In this document: piece after piece, positions 1-8,643 of the stretch
Numbering within the stretch: the stretch's first letter is position 1
Layout: each line of letters begins with the position of its first letter
NCBI GenBank assembly: GCA_964403285.1
Contig: CAYOFG010000034.1
Coordinates: 1 to 15,865 of the forward strand
Reading direction: 5' to 3'
Length of the DNA stretch: 15,865 bases
From: WVXT01 sp964403285
Lineage (GTDB): Bacteria; UBA6262; WVXT01
Made by a program: the position numbers and the translations under genes
Notes under the pieces: generated by a model
Databases searched by the model: none
What the model was told of the DNA's origin: nothing
What the model saw: the letters and a program-made list of their open reading frames with translations, nothing else

Positions 1-81
1 AAGCCGAAATCTCGAGGACTGGATTGGCTGGACATGGATTCACCGGTCGCTTACACTCATTCCGGCCACAAGGATGTATAA
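1..81 (+). CDS. C-terminal end of an unrecognised gene (partial)
   Basis: An open frame enters from the left edge and ends at TAA 79-81, giving 26 residues that finish with SPVAYTHSGHKDV. I do not recognise the family. The stop codon shares its last A with the ATG of the next frame (TAATG), an arrangement typical of translationally coupled genes. This is the main reason to think both frames are real. The stretch is more GC-rich than the cluster that starts at 549. Too little is visible to assign a function. Confidence 0.3.
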   Translation, partial: KPKSRGLDWLDMDSPVAYTHSGHKDV

Positions 82-320
82 TGACCATCCAGCGTCGCTT
101 CGCTCCGATCAGTGGCCGTTTTGATCCGGAATTACTGGCCGGATTAGCCGGAATATACAGAAAGCAGAAAGAGAGGAATCGCATCGAAGGGACATTGGGA
201 GTGGAGAGACAACGATACTCTTCGGGACGCGTCCGCTATCGAGTGAAGGACGGCTCGGAGATCTGGATTCGGTCGGGGATCTTGGCGATGAATCTGAAGA
301 CAGCGCTGGCCAAGAGCTGA
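81..320 (+). CDS. Hypothetical 79-residue protein, coupled to the upstream frame
   Basis: ATG at 81 overlaps the preceding stop (TAATG). The frame also stays open upstream to an ATG at 24, but the coupled start is more convincing. The product would be basic, with a run of charged residues (IYRKQKERNR) near residue 30 and alternating basic and hydrophobic stretches after it, with no membrane segment or signal peptide. I recognise no family. Base composition differs from the AT-rich cluster downstream, so it may belong to a different gene neighbourhood or be a remnant. No clear terminator follows, and 321-548 holds nothing I can support. Confidence 0.35.
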   Translation: MTIQRRFAPISGRFDPELLAGLAGIYRKQKERNRIEGTLGVERQRYSSGRVRYRVKDGSEIWIRSGILAMNLKTALAKS

Positions 321-548
321 GAAGGAAACGGGAATCGGGGGATTCAGGGAGATCATATAAAGATGAATGCTTCGCCCCACTCCTTCTTTATGTCGATAAT
401 AAAGCATTTATCAGCAGACCCTATTTAAAATTGAAAATTAGAGCTTTTTCTGGGGGATCACATTTTGTCATTTTGGTACGCGATAATCCGGCTAGGAATT
501 TTTTTAGTTATGAGGGCAATTTGGTAACTCTTTCATGCAAATGTTATA

Positions 549-1985
549 TCAATCATCATTGCCCAACAAATTGCTTTCCGAGCCAGCTGAGATCGACATA
601 TCGAATAATTCCCTTAAGGGAATAGGCTTCACTGGAGGCCGGGCAGAAAAATCTTCTTTGTTTAACTTATCTAGTGATAACTTTCTGGAAAGAATTCCAA
701 GCAGAGTAGGGTAACACAGCCTTCCTTGACAGCGTCCCATTCCTGCTCTTGACAGTCTTTTTATTTGTTCTAAGTGGAGAGAACCTCGTTCTATGCGTTC
801 AGAAATAGCCTTAAAGTTAACCTCCTCACATCGGCAGACAATAGTTTCATTAGTGAGCAAGTCAAGAAGTCCAGGACGGAATGCATATATTTTTCTTAAT
901 AGCTCTTGATACCAGCGATGTTTGGATAAAACTTTTTGCAGTTTGGCTTGACCTATATCAGCATTTGTATTTGAAATACACCCAAGCTGCCTTGCGACCT
1001 CTAATCCCACAATTTCACCTTCAATAACAGCTGCTTTAACCCCCCAGATCCCCGTGCAATCGCCCGCAACAAAAATGCCTTCTTGTGATGTCTCATACTT
1101 ATTATTAAATTGAGGTATCCATCCTCTAAGATAAGGATCACATATATGTTTACAGCCTGCTATATGGGTAAACTCAGTTGAAGGTATAAAACCAAAATTT
1201 AGAGCAAGTATGTCAACTTGGGCCCTTTGCTCTGTGCCATTAATTGGTTTCCATTGATTATCTACCCTCGCAAATACAACCTCCTCCAAAGAATCATTGC
1301 CTCTTGCTTCAATTATGATGCTGCTAAAATAAATGGGAATCCGCTGTTTTTTTATTATAGACATGTACTTAAATCCGCTTCCCAACAATCTCGGCTCCCG
1401 ACTCAGCTTTGTAGCCCATCTAAGCCACTGGGTTTGGGAGGAACTTTCTAATATCAAAATGACTTCAGCGCCATTTTTTATGAGCTGTGAAGCAGTGAAA
1501 TAAATAAGTGGGCCTGTCCCCGCAAGTATTATCTTTCCCTGGGGCATTATTCCTTGGCTCTTAAGCAATATTTGCACTGCACCAACAGTCATTATTCCCG
1601 GCAATGTCCAACCAGGAAATGCCACGGGGGCCTCATATGCTCCTTCTGCAATCAGCAATTTTTCCGCTTTTATTAAGGGTCGGTCCGAGTTATCAATTGA
1701 TATGATCTTGTCTTCACCGAAAATCCCCCATGCCAACTTTTTATTTTGAAATTGTATTTTTTCTTCTGCAAATCGATCTTCAAGGCTTTTAAATATATCT
1801 TTATTCTGCGTATCTAATAATGATTCTCTGAATTTTAGAGGAGATATTATTTGGCGATAAATTTGTCCTCCGATTTGGGGGTCTTCTCCGATTACTAAAG
1901 CTTCAACTCCAAGCTTAGCCGCTGTGTTAGCAGCACTTATTCCTGCAGGACCTGACCCGACGATAACAAAGTCTTTTTTCTCCAA
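549..1985 (-). CDS. NAD(P)/FAD-dependent oxidoreductase with C-terminal BFD-like [2Fe-2S] domain (HcnB / OoxA / D-hydroxyproline dehydrogenase alpha type)
   Basis: A 478-residue pyridine-nucleotide-disulphide-type flavoprotein. The N-terminal dinucleotide fold has GSGPAG at 10-15 and a second glycine motif, AGTGP, at 155-159. A typical FAD-contact GDC sits at 308-310. The C-terminus carries a BFD-like [2Fe-2S] domain with Cys384, Cys386, Cys419 and Cys424 (CRC, then CQGRLC). This order is characteristic of the alpha subunit of heteromeric dehydrogenases such as hydrogen cyanide synthase HcnB, opine oxidase and D-hydroxyproline dehydrogenase. There it relays electrons from the DAO-type subunit. 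The start is TTG, preceded by AAGGGAG seven bases upstream; no ATG lies nearby. It begins 22 bases after the [2Fe-2S] subunit gene, so the two are one transcript. The substrate is not determined by this subunit. Confidence 0.9.
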   Translation of the reverse strand: MEKKDFVIVGSGPAGISAANTAAKLGVEALVIGEDPQIGGQIYRQIISPLKFRESLLDTQNKDIFKSLEDRFAEEKIQFQNKKLAWGIFGEDKIISIDNSDRPLIKAEKLLIAEGAYEAPVAFPGWTLPGIMTVGAVQILLKSQGIMPQGKIILAGTGPLIYFTASQLIKNGAEVILILESSSQTQWLRWATKLSREPRLLGSGFKYMSIIKKQRIPIYFSSIIIEARGNDSLEEVVFARVDNQWKPINGTEQRAQVDILALNFGFIPSTEFTHIAGCKHICDPYLRGWIPQFNNKYETSQEGIFVAGDCTGIWGVKAAVIEGEIVGLEVARQLGCISNTNADIGQAKLQKVLSKHRWYQELLRKIYAFRPGLLDLLTNETIVCRCEEVNFKAISERIERGSLHLEQIKRLSRAGMGRCQGRLCYPTLLGILSRKLSLDKLNKEDFSARPPVKPIPLRELFDMSISAGSESNLLGNDD

Positions 1986-2007
1986 TTGGGTGCTCCCTTA
2001 GCTCTGC

Positions 2008-2286
2008 TTATTTATCCGTTTTTATTTTCATAAACGGCTGCGCAAGAGTCTGACAGGCTCTAACCATAATTCCATTTTCGATTGTAACGATGCATTCATT
2101 ACAAATTCCCATGCCGCAATAATAGCTTCTGGGACTCTGATTTTTTAGAGTTTTTCTCATAATCTTGGTACTGGTAGCAAGTATGACTGTTGCCAAGGTT
2201 TCTCCATGGTACGCTGTTACGGGTTTTCCATCTACCTGGATAGTGAAAGGTTCACCCCTATCAACCTTATCAATTCGCTTAAACAT
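2008..2286 (-). CDS. Small [2Fe-2S] ferredoxin-like subunit (HcnA / sarcosine oxidase alpha N-terminus type)
   Basis: A protein of 92 residues (93 from the GTG three bases upstream) with the plant-ferredoxin cysteine pattern. Counting from the GTG, these are Cys58, Cys63, Cys66 and Cys79, in YCGMGICNEC and RAC. The N-terminal part (FTIQVDGKPVTAYHGETLA) is typical of the Fer2_4 family, the small gamma subunit of HcnABC, opine oxidase and D-hydroxyproline dehydrogenase. It should form an electron-transfer complex with the FAD/BFD subunit encoded 22 bases downstream and the DAO-like subunit at 5461-6597. The ribosome site GGAGG lies 8 bases before the ATG and 5 before an in-frame GTG; I prefer the ATG. 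About 1.2 kb of decayed DNA separates it from the preceding AOR gene. Confidence 0.88.
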   Translation of the reverse strand: MFKRIDKVDRGEPFTIQVDGKPVTAYHGETLATVILATSTKIMRKTLKNQSPRSYYCGMGICNECIVTIENGIMVRACQTLAQPFMKIKTDK

Positions 2287-2472
2287 CACTGACGCCTCCT
2301 ATATTATAAAAAAGCAAATCTGATTGAGCGTTAGGTTCGATTTCATTTTGCTCCACCGCTGTTCAAAATAACCTGAAATCACAGGAGAATCCATACGTCT
2401 GCGAGCATATTTGGCAATATTTTCCTCTTTTTCAAAAGCAGATTTCCCTCTTTTTCATTATCTGCTGTTAAT

Positions 2473-3093
2473 TTAGGCAAAGTACGGCTTCAGGTGCTCC
2501 TGCTCTTGAACCACTGGGCACGTTTCGGTGGATTTGCCAATCCAATCCCATAAGCCCCAATGAGATAAAAAATTGAGCTGTTGCAACGCCGCCAAATCAC
2601 TTAATGACCAGTTATAGCGGGACTGCATTTCCAGATACTCCAAAAGCATGGTGGCAGTCAATGCTGTCCAAATCTGAATTAAGGTGAGTCTTTCCGGGCA
2701 TAGAATCTCGTTAAACGTATGATTTCATCCTTGACGATATTACGATTCTCGTGGACCAAAAGCCTTTTTTCAACTAGCCTGCAAGCACTGTACTTCAACC
2801 GTATCTCAAATTTCACCTTCATTTGTTTATTAGCGTAAGCTAATGTAAACTGTTCCGGGCCTCGAGCGGTTCCTAGATACCGGAGTTTTTTGAAAAAACT
2901 AGCCAGAGGCTTACAGATTTCTAGCAGAGAAAGGGCTTGCCTCAATTTGCAGAAAAGCATGGCCAAATTATATCCCCCAACTGGAAAAACATTTCGCACT
3001 GTGTTCAGCACCGGTCCGCTTGACTAGGCGCTCAAACTCTAACCGCGGAAAATGGGATGGCAATTGGCTGAAACTGATTTTATATTTATTTAT
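2473..3093 (-). pseudogene. Decayed IS4-family (DDE, DUF4372-type) transposase
   Basis: Conceptual translation gives pieces of one IS4-type transposase, in order but in shifting frames. From about 3093 the N-terminus reads NKYKISFSQLPSHFPRLEFE and continues to KCFSSWG near 2957. A frame change then gives AMLFCKLRQALSLLEICKPL and TLAYANK down to about 2820. Next comes LLVHENRNIVKDEIIRLTRF (about 2780-2700), a later part of the protein, so an internal segment is missing. A second frame change leads to IQIWTALT and SRYNWSLSDLAALQQLNF, with a natural C-terminus at 2473. About 620 bases remain of roughly 1.1 kb expected. The first codon is ATA behind GGAG at 7 bases spacing, suggesting a lost ATG. 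I could not find terminal inverted repeats. It lies between AOR and the [2Fe-2S] gene in the cluster. Confidence 0.85.
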
Positions 3094-3475
3094 GTCAGCG
3101 CTCCAAGAACCTTGGGTAAATTCTACACATATCGATTTTCCCGGATCGGCAGCTCCCTAAAATTTATTTTGGACAAGAATGATTTTGGCTTATTTCTTAA
3201 ATTTTTGGGTACATTAAACATCCTTTAGTAATATCTCCGCCGAACCTCTTACCATTCAACAAATACTAATCGGGATATGATCCACTATTCTTAAATAGAT
3301 TGTCAAGGTACAAAATTTAATAGATTAGATGATAAAAATTCACTGTTTTCTTTAAACGGCGCGTTGCCATAATAATTTTAGTATACAACATTATTGGCGC
3401 CAGTGTCCTTTATTAGGGCATACCAATAAACAAACCATTTTCGATCTTGTTCCATTCTAACGAAGTAGCCTCCTG
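3094..3475. other. Non-coding gap downstream of the AOR gene
   Basis: AT-rich sequence between the AOR stop and the transposase remnant. An AGGAGG on the minus strand (3468-3473) directly follows the AOR stop. It is followed 13 bases later by an ATG opening only 25 codons (3378-3455). This may be the stub of a gene lost when the insertion sequence arrived. A short palindrome (CTATT/AATAG, about 3282-3295) is also present. No full gene is supported. Confidence 0.4.
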
Positions 3476-5230
3476 CTAAGTAAGATCTTCATCTTCTGCC
3501 CTATTTCTTTCTTTTCTTATCTGGTTATATTCTAGTATCATCAAATTTAAATCGTGGGTACTTAGGCTAGCTCCTTCTTTTGTTGGTTCGGTTAAAAAGC
3601 GCCTGGGTAAGGTGTCTGTTGAGCTATCCAGACCTTCTCGTAAATTGTACTCGCGCGTTTTTTGCGTAATACGGTTAGCAATAATTTCTAAATCACCTTT
3701 ATGAAACCTTCTTCCTGTGGAAGCTTCAAACAGGGCAGAAATTTCTTCCCAATAAATAAAATCCCTAAAGAATCTACACAAAATCAGACAGTCAAAAAGC
3801 GCTGCCCTATCCTCATAATCAATAAGAAGCTTCGCTTTGCCAGAAATTTGGCTGGTCTTTATCTCTCCCGAAAGTTCTGCTTTATAAAATGTTCCTCTAA
3901 GGTGACAGGCTCCGCGGGCCGCGGTGGCATATGATAACCCCATACCCTTCAGAACCCTAGGATCAAATCCCGCTGGCTCAAGTCCTTTTACATGTACGGC
4001 ATAATCTTCTAGACCAAGTTCATTGGCAGCATTCTTTATGCCTTCTGCAAATATTGCACCCACGTCTTTTTTCTTGGCAATTAGTCTATAAAGTTCAGCG
4101 ATTCGATCTGGTTGGTTGTAATCTATTTTAAATTTAGTTTTTCCTTTTTTAAAGGCTTCAACTGCAAAGGCAGAGATATTTCCTGCGCTAATAGTGTCAA
4201 TTCCTAAACCATCGCATATATCATTTAAAAAAACCACTTCCTCAAGGCTATCAATTTCGTTGAGTCCACCGATAGCATATATTGTTTCATATTCAGGGCC
4301 TTCAATTTCAAGACCCTGATGTCTCCCGTATTTGACTTTTGATCTTTTTGTACATCTTAGAAAACACGGGGGGCAAGAATGAGCCGTAATTTCGAAATTT
4401 TCCCTCATGTAATCAGCTGAGAGGTTTTCCCATTTTTTGAAATGCCCTGCTGACCAGTATCGAGTGGGGAAGCAATTAAAATGATTTGTAACTGCAACCT
4501 GCATCGGAGTCCCAAATTTTTGAAAAAGGGATGTTATGGGCGAGTTTTTTCCTTTTTTCGCCGTTTCAATGATAATCTTTTTTAGTAAATTTTCGTCTTC
4601 AATTCTCGCTTTTTTGGATCCAGAAAAGGATAGTCCTTTCAAATTCTTTGATCCTAATACCGCTCCCATTCCTCCGCGGCCAAGGCTCCTCCAGCGATCT
4701 GATTTAATACAGGCGAATTTAACTAAGTTTTCGCCGGCTGGGCCGATAACCATTGCGCTTGAATTAGGATCCGAATTTTTCAAAATATATCTTTCGCTTT
4801 CAGTAGTATCTTTCTCTTTTATACGAGAAGCGTCCTTAAATAGTACCCCATTTTCATTTACAGTAATAAATGAGAGCGAGTCACATACTCCTTTGATGAC
4901 GATGGCATCAATTCCGCAGCCTTTTATCTTTGGAGCTAGTGATCCACCGCAGTAGGATTCACCAAATCCGCCCGTAGCAGGACTTTTTGAGTAAACGCCA
5001 AAACGCGATTGCCCCCACATTCTAGTACCAGTTATCGGGCCTGTTGTTATTATAAATACATTGTCGGGAGAAAAAGCATCAACTCCGCTTAAATTATGCT
5101 GCATGAGTAGGTGAATACCCAGGCCTTTACCTCCCAGAGTTTTGGCCAAAACGGGATCCGGAATGTTTTCATACTTGAAAGCCCTGTCACTAAGATTTAT
5201 AATTAAAAGCCGATTAAAAAATCCATTCAT
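3476..5230 (-). CDS. Aldehyde:ferredoxin oxidoreductase family protein (tungsto-pterin enzyme)
   Basis: AOR-family enzymes oxidise aldehydes to carboxylates in the cytoplasm, using a tungsten bis-pterin and a [4Fe-4S] cluster and reducing ferredoxin. From the chosen ATG the protein has 584 residues, normal for the family. The cluster ligands are visible: CPPCFLRC gives Cys286, Cys289 and Cys293, and DCLILC gives the fourth, Cys485, with the conserved Asp480 before it. GRGGMGAVLGSKNLKG (about 184-199) is the family pterin-binding stretch. An ATG 24 bases upstream would add eight residues but has no ribosome site. The chosen ATG has AAGGGAAA just upstream. The gene sits inside a catabolic cluster between the DAO-like and [2Fe-2S] dehydrogenase subunits, so its substrate is probably an aldehyde made by that pathway. 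Other members act as glyceraldehyde-3-phosphate or formaldehyde oxidoreductases, which cannot be excluded. Confidence 0.92.
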   Translation of the reverse strand: MNGFFNRLLIINLSDRAFKYENIPDPVLAKTLGGKGLGIHLLMQHNLSGVDAFSPDNVFIITTGPITGTRMWGQSRFGVYSKSPATGGFGESYCGGSLAPKIKGCGIDAIVIKGVCDSLSFITVNENGVLFKDASRIKEKDTTESERYILKNSDPNSSAMVIGPAGENLVKFACIKSDRWRSLGRGGMGAVLGSKNLKGLSFSGSKKARIEDENLLKKIIIETAKKGKNSPITSLFQKFGTPMQVAVTNHFNCFPTRYWSAGHFKKWENLSADYMRENFEITAHSCPPCFLRCTKRSKVKYGRHQGLEIEGPEYETIYAIGGLNEIDSLEEVVFLNDICDGLGIDTISAGNISAFAVEAFKKGKTKFKIDYNQPDRIAELYRLIAKKKDVGAIFAEGIKNAANELGLEDYAVHVKGLEPAGFDPRVLKGMGLSYATAARGACHLRGTFYKAELSGEIKTSQISGKAKLLIDYEDRAALFDCLILCRFFRDFIYWEEISALFEASTGRRFHKGDLEIIANRITQKTREYNLREGLDSSTDTLPRRFLTEPTKEGASLSTHDLNLMILEYNQIRKERNRAEDEDLT

Positions 5231-5460
5231 GAGGTTTCCCTTCCTTTTATCCATACGGACTGGAATTTTTTTGTGCCTCCACCTTGTTAATTATTGTTCA
5301 AATCATCATGTTATTACTTCACATAATTTTAGTCGATACAACTATCTTTTTCGCTAACTGCATTGATATTGTTCCTTTCCAGAAATTCTTGAACAGGACT
5401 TTGTTAAGAATCGTATTGATAGAAATTTCAATGCAAGTATGAATATATGAATACATTTTC

Positions 5461-6597
5461 TTAAAAAGATTTTAAAATACTGATTACTCCTGGATGCACA
5501 AATCTGTTTACATCGAACTCGGCAATAGGAATACAGGTCTTTCCCTTGACAATAAGTTCTGCAACTGTCCTCCCTAATAGAGGACCAAGAGTATATCCCC
5601 CTTTAGAACAACAAGCTGCGAAAAACCCAGGTAGGAGAGTAAGGTTTCCTAATAGGGGCCTAAAATCCGGAGTCCTCCCTTCAAGCCCAGCCCAACACCT
5701 AATGAAATTGAGGTTTTTCAAGCTGGGAATAGCTCGACAAGCATATTGGATATTTCCCAATAAATTATGAAAGCTCACTTTTTTTATGTTTCTTTCTATA
5801 TCTCCTATACCTTTCCATCCGCCTCCAATGACTACATTTCCTTCATCCACTTGTTTAAGCGTTAGATTGCCTTCTACGTGAGTAATTATATGCGAAAATA
5901 TCCTCGGCACCTGTTCCGTAACCATCACCTGTTGAGTGTCCAGAGTAATTGGAAGATCTAGACCTATCATTCTAAAAATATCTCTTGACCACACCCCAGC
6001 TGAGTTTAATAAACAAGAGCTTTTGTAGAGTTCTCTTGAGGTTTGAACTAAAAAGTAGTTTTTTTCATTGGTTTTGATATTCTTCACTGCTTCATTTCTA
6101 TATATTTTTGCTCCGAATTTCTCGGCTGCTCTAGCTAGTGCAAGAGATGAAATAAGAGGATTGGATCTAGCATCCTCCGAACAAAAAGACGCAGCTAAGA
6201 TTGAGGGACCTAGGTAAGGAGCAATAGCACGTAATTCTTCAGAGGTCAGAAGCTCCACTTCCAAACTTATTTTTTTTTGATCGTTGACGGATTGCCGAAG
6301 ATATTCTATTTGTTGGCTATTCTCCGCAATTCTTAATCCTCCTGGCTGGCGAAATTCAAGGTCTTCCTTCAATTCCTTCTGTAATGTTCCCCAGATTTTC
6401 ACGCTTTCTTGTCGCAAAGGGATCATCTTTAACTCTTTTGTTTGAACAGATAAAGTGCCTGCATTTGATCCAGAGGCCTCGCGTCCAATTTCAGATTTTT
6501 CGACCAAAATGACATTGACACTTTGTTTTGCTAAAAAATATGCAGCCGATGTGCCAATTATTCCACCGCCGATTACCAAAACATCTGTTTTTTGCAA
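5461..6597 (-). CDS. FAD-dependent oxidoreductase, DAO family (HcnC / D-hydroxyproline dehydrogenase beta / glycine oxidase type)
   Basis: A 378-residue amine/amino-acid dehydrogenase subunit. FAD is bound by GGGIIG at 10-15 and the adjacent Glu33. REASGSNAGTLS (39-50) is the usual second FAD contact. CSEDARSNPL (139-148) and WAGLEGRTPDFRPLLG (302-317) are conserved in the family. GGYTLGP (333-339) closes the FAD site near the C-terminus. Members oxidise a C-N bond of glycine, sarcosine, opines, proline or D-hydroxyproline. With the separate [2Fe-2S] and FAD/BFD genes it completes the three-subunit set of this class. The start is TTG with AGGGGA six bases upstream. It follows the TRAP permease gene by 38 bases, so it is probably co-transcribed. 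Exact substrate cannot be read from sequence. Confidence 0.9.
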   Translation of the reverse strand: MQKTDVLVIGGGIIGTSAAYFLAKQSVNVILVEKSEIGREASGSNAGTLSVQTKELKMIPLRQESVKIWGTLQKELKEDLEFRQPGGLRIAENSQQIEYLRQSVNDQKKISLEVELLTSEELRAIAPYLGPSILAASFCSEDARSNPLISSLALARAAEKFGAKIYRNEAVKNIKTNEKNYFLVQTSRELYKSSCLLNSAGVWSRDIFRMIGLDLPITLDTQQVMVTEQVPRIFSHIITHVEGNLTLKQVDEGNVVIGGGWKGIGDIERNIKKVSFHNLLGNIQYACRAIPSLKNLNFIRCWAGLEGRTPDFRPLLGNLTLLPGFFAACCSKGGYTLGPLLGRTVAELIVKGKTCIPIAEFDVNRFVHPGVISILKSF

Positions 6598-6635
6598 TAT
6601 CAGTCCCCTATTAAAAATTTATTTTCAATTTGGCT

Positions 6636-8537
6636 TCAATAAGATGCTTTTTTGCTAGACATCGCTCGTTTTTTCTGGCTGTAAAAAACAATTCCAGCTG
6701 CAAAAATACCAAATATTGTAAAAGAAAGGGTGCCCGAAAATTGTTTAGAAATAATCGCAATTCCAAAGGATATCGTTGAAAGGCTAGTCATAATCCATTC
6801 TATTAATTTCAGATGATCAAAAAGGTAACCTTCCGAAAGTATAGTAATTGCAATCAACAAAGGAATAGCTTGAACGAGGACTTTTATAGGACCAGCAATG
6901 TTTTCGCTTAAAAGAGGAGAGAAAACAAAAAGAAATGGAATTATATAAAGAAACTTGCCTGCATTCAGGGCTGCCCAACCCACTTTCATAAAATGTTTTT
7001 CTTGTGCTATCTCCGCCGCAACAAAAGCTGTCATACATACAGGCGGAGTGATGGTAGAAGTCTGACTAAACCAGAAGATAGCTAGATGCGCAGCCATCAG
7101 GGAAACGCCTAATTGAGTTAAAGCCGGGGCGCCTAGCGTGACAACAAGAATATAAGATATTGTAACAGGCATTCCCATGCCCATCACCGTTGATAACGAG
7201 GCTAATAAAAGGAGGGCAACAAAGACAAATCCATGAGAGGTTATGATGAGAACTGAGGTTATTTTCATGATTAAACCGGAAAGAGTTATGATCCCCAGAA
7301 CCATACCAGCACATGCACAAACAGAAGCTAAGGCCATCATGTCTTTTGAACTTTCTTCTAGGGATCGAACCAATTTTTTTACCCCCATTCGAGTGTCCTT
7401 TCTAAGAAGACTGAGGGGGACAATTAAGAGAGTGGAGAATGCGCTGGCTATAAAAGCCGAACGTTTCAAAGCAAGTAAAATAATTAATATTATTAGGGGG
7501 ATGAAAAGATGAAAACTCCTTTGGAAAACACTCTTAAGCCTTGGCAATTGATCTTTTGAAAGACCCTTAAGTCCATATTTAACTGCTTTTATTTCAACAT
7601 ACCCAAACAATGATGCATAATACAAAATAGCTGGAATTGCTGAATATATCAGGATCTTAAGAAGGGGAATACCAGTAATAGCAGACATTATATATACCCC
7701 AGCTCCCATAACAGGAGGAGTAATAGCTCCTCCTGTAGAAGCGGCCGTCATTATAGCCGCGGCGTCTTTAGCTTTATAACCGCTTTCTTTCATCATGGGA
7801 ATAGTAAGACTTCCTATGGTGACGACGTTTGAAATTGTGCTTCCTGTTATCATTCCCATCAACGCACCACCAATAATACCTGTTTTGGCTGCACCCCCAC
7901 GTGACCTCCCTGCTAAAGCAAGACATAAATCTATATAATGTCGGTCTGCCCCAGAAATTCTCAGAAATGCACCGAAAGCTACAAACGTAAATATATAACT
8001 CGCGCCCATTCCAATCATAACACTAAATATTCCTTCTTCGACGAGATAAAGTTGTTCAATGAAAAGGGAGTATGGAATTGTTTTAAAACTCAATATCCCT
8101 GAAAAGTATGAGCCGAGAAATATATACGCAATAAATATAGAAGTTATAATTACTAGAACCCATCCTATTGTTCTTCTGCAAGCCTCAAATACGAAAATTA
8201 TTGCCAACGTTCCAAAGATCAAATCCAGAGTGGTTACGGGACTTACATATTTGATTCGGTATGCGATGCGACCGTAATCAAATAATATCCACCCAAATGA
8301 GAGAGCAGCCATGATAGCCTGGATTATATCTGTAATGGGAATTCTTTCGGTTTTATCTTTTTTTGATCGAGGGAAAAGAATCAGGATAAGGGGTATCATA
8401 AACATAAGAAATCCTGCCCGCTGAATAAGGGGAGGAAAGGTTCCTTTAAAGGCTGTAAAGAAAACAAGAAGGCTTATTAAAGAGCAAAGGAGTGTGACAA
8501 CTACGCCGGGAGTGCCCTTAATTTTTCTTATTTCCAT
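6636..8537 (-). CDS. TRAP transporter, fused DctQM-type permease
   Basis: A 633-residue, strongly hydrophobic inner-membrane protein. The N-terminal part has about four to five helices (small DctQ-like subunit) fused to a long DctM-like part, as is usual for TAXI-type TRAP systems. Two internal copies of the transport motif are visible: STGGAITPPVMGAG (267-280) and QTSTITPPV (492-500), each preceded by glycine-rich membrane stretches (GALMGMITGSTISN and VMGMGMPVT). The basic C-terminal tail (QKKRAMSSKK) is cytoplasmic. It uses an ion gradient to import a carboxylate or amino acid delivered by the binding protein encoded just upstream (106-base gap). Substrate is unknown; context suggests the imino or amino acid oxidised by the neighbouring dehydrogenase. 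Confidence 0.95.
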   Translation of the reverse strand: MEIRKIKGTPGVVVTLLCSLISLLVFFTAFKGTFPPLIQRAGFLMFMIPLILILFPRSKKDKTERIPITDIIQAIMAALSFGWILFDYGRIAYRIKYVSPVTTLDLIFGTLAIIFVFEACRRTIGWVLVIITSIFIAYIFLGSYFSGILSFKTIPYSLFIEQLYLVEEGIFSVMIGMGASYIFTFVAFGAFLRISGADRHYIDLCLALAGRSRGGAAKTGIIGGALMGMITGSTISNVVTIGSLTIPMMKESGYKAKDAAAIMTAASTGGAITPPVMGAGVYIMSAITGIPLLKILIYSAIPAILYYASLFGYVEIKAVKYGLKGLSKDQLPRLKSVFQRSFHLFIPLIILIILLALKRSAFIASAFSTLLIVPLSLLRKDTRMGVKKLVRSLEESSKDMMALASVCACAGMVLGIITLSGLIMKITSVLIITSHGFVFVALLLLASLSTVMGMGMPVTISYILVVTLGAPALTQLGVSLMAAHLAIFWFSQTSTITPPVCMTAFVAAEIAQEKHFMKVGWAALNAGKFLYIIPFLFVFSPLLSENIAGPIKVLVQAIPLLIAITILSEGYLFDHLKLIEWIMTSLSTISFGIAIISKQFSGTLSFTIFGIFAAGIVFYSQKKRAMSSKKASY

Positions 8538-8643
8538 CTCATATCTTCGTTTAATCTAGTCATTTTTTTAGCGCATTGGCATAATTTTCGCTTTGCCATG
8601 TCTCAGCTTTGCACTCAGATCAAATTTCCAAGGCTCTTATTTC

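Noticed and set aside
2287..2310. TATAAT directly upstream of the [2Fe-2S] subunit gene as a promoter
   Set aside because: It is so close to the ribosome site that the transcript would start at or inside it, and no -35 box is evident.
4536..4955. Plus-strand open frame of 139 codons inside the AOR gene
   Set aside because: It is the opposite strand of a well-supported AOR gene and matches nothing recognisable.
5231..5254. Upstream ATG for the AOR gene
   Set aside because: No ribosome site, whereas the ATG at 5230 has AAGGGAAA at good spacing and gives a normal AOR N-terminus.
5255..5460. Possible promoter or gene in the gap between the DAO-like and AOR genes
   Set aside because: Only weak hexamers and short repeats (TTGTTCAA/TTGAACA-like) are seen; nothing stands above AT-rich background.
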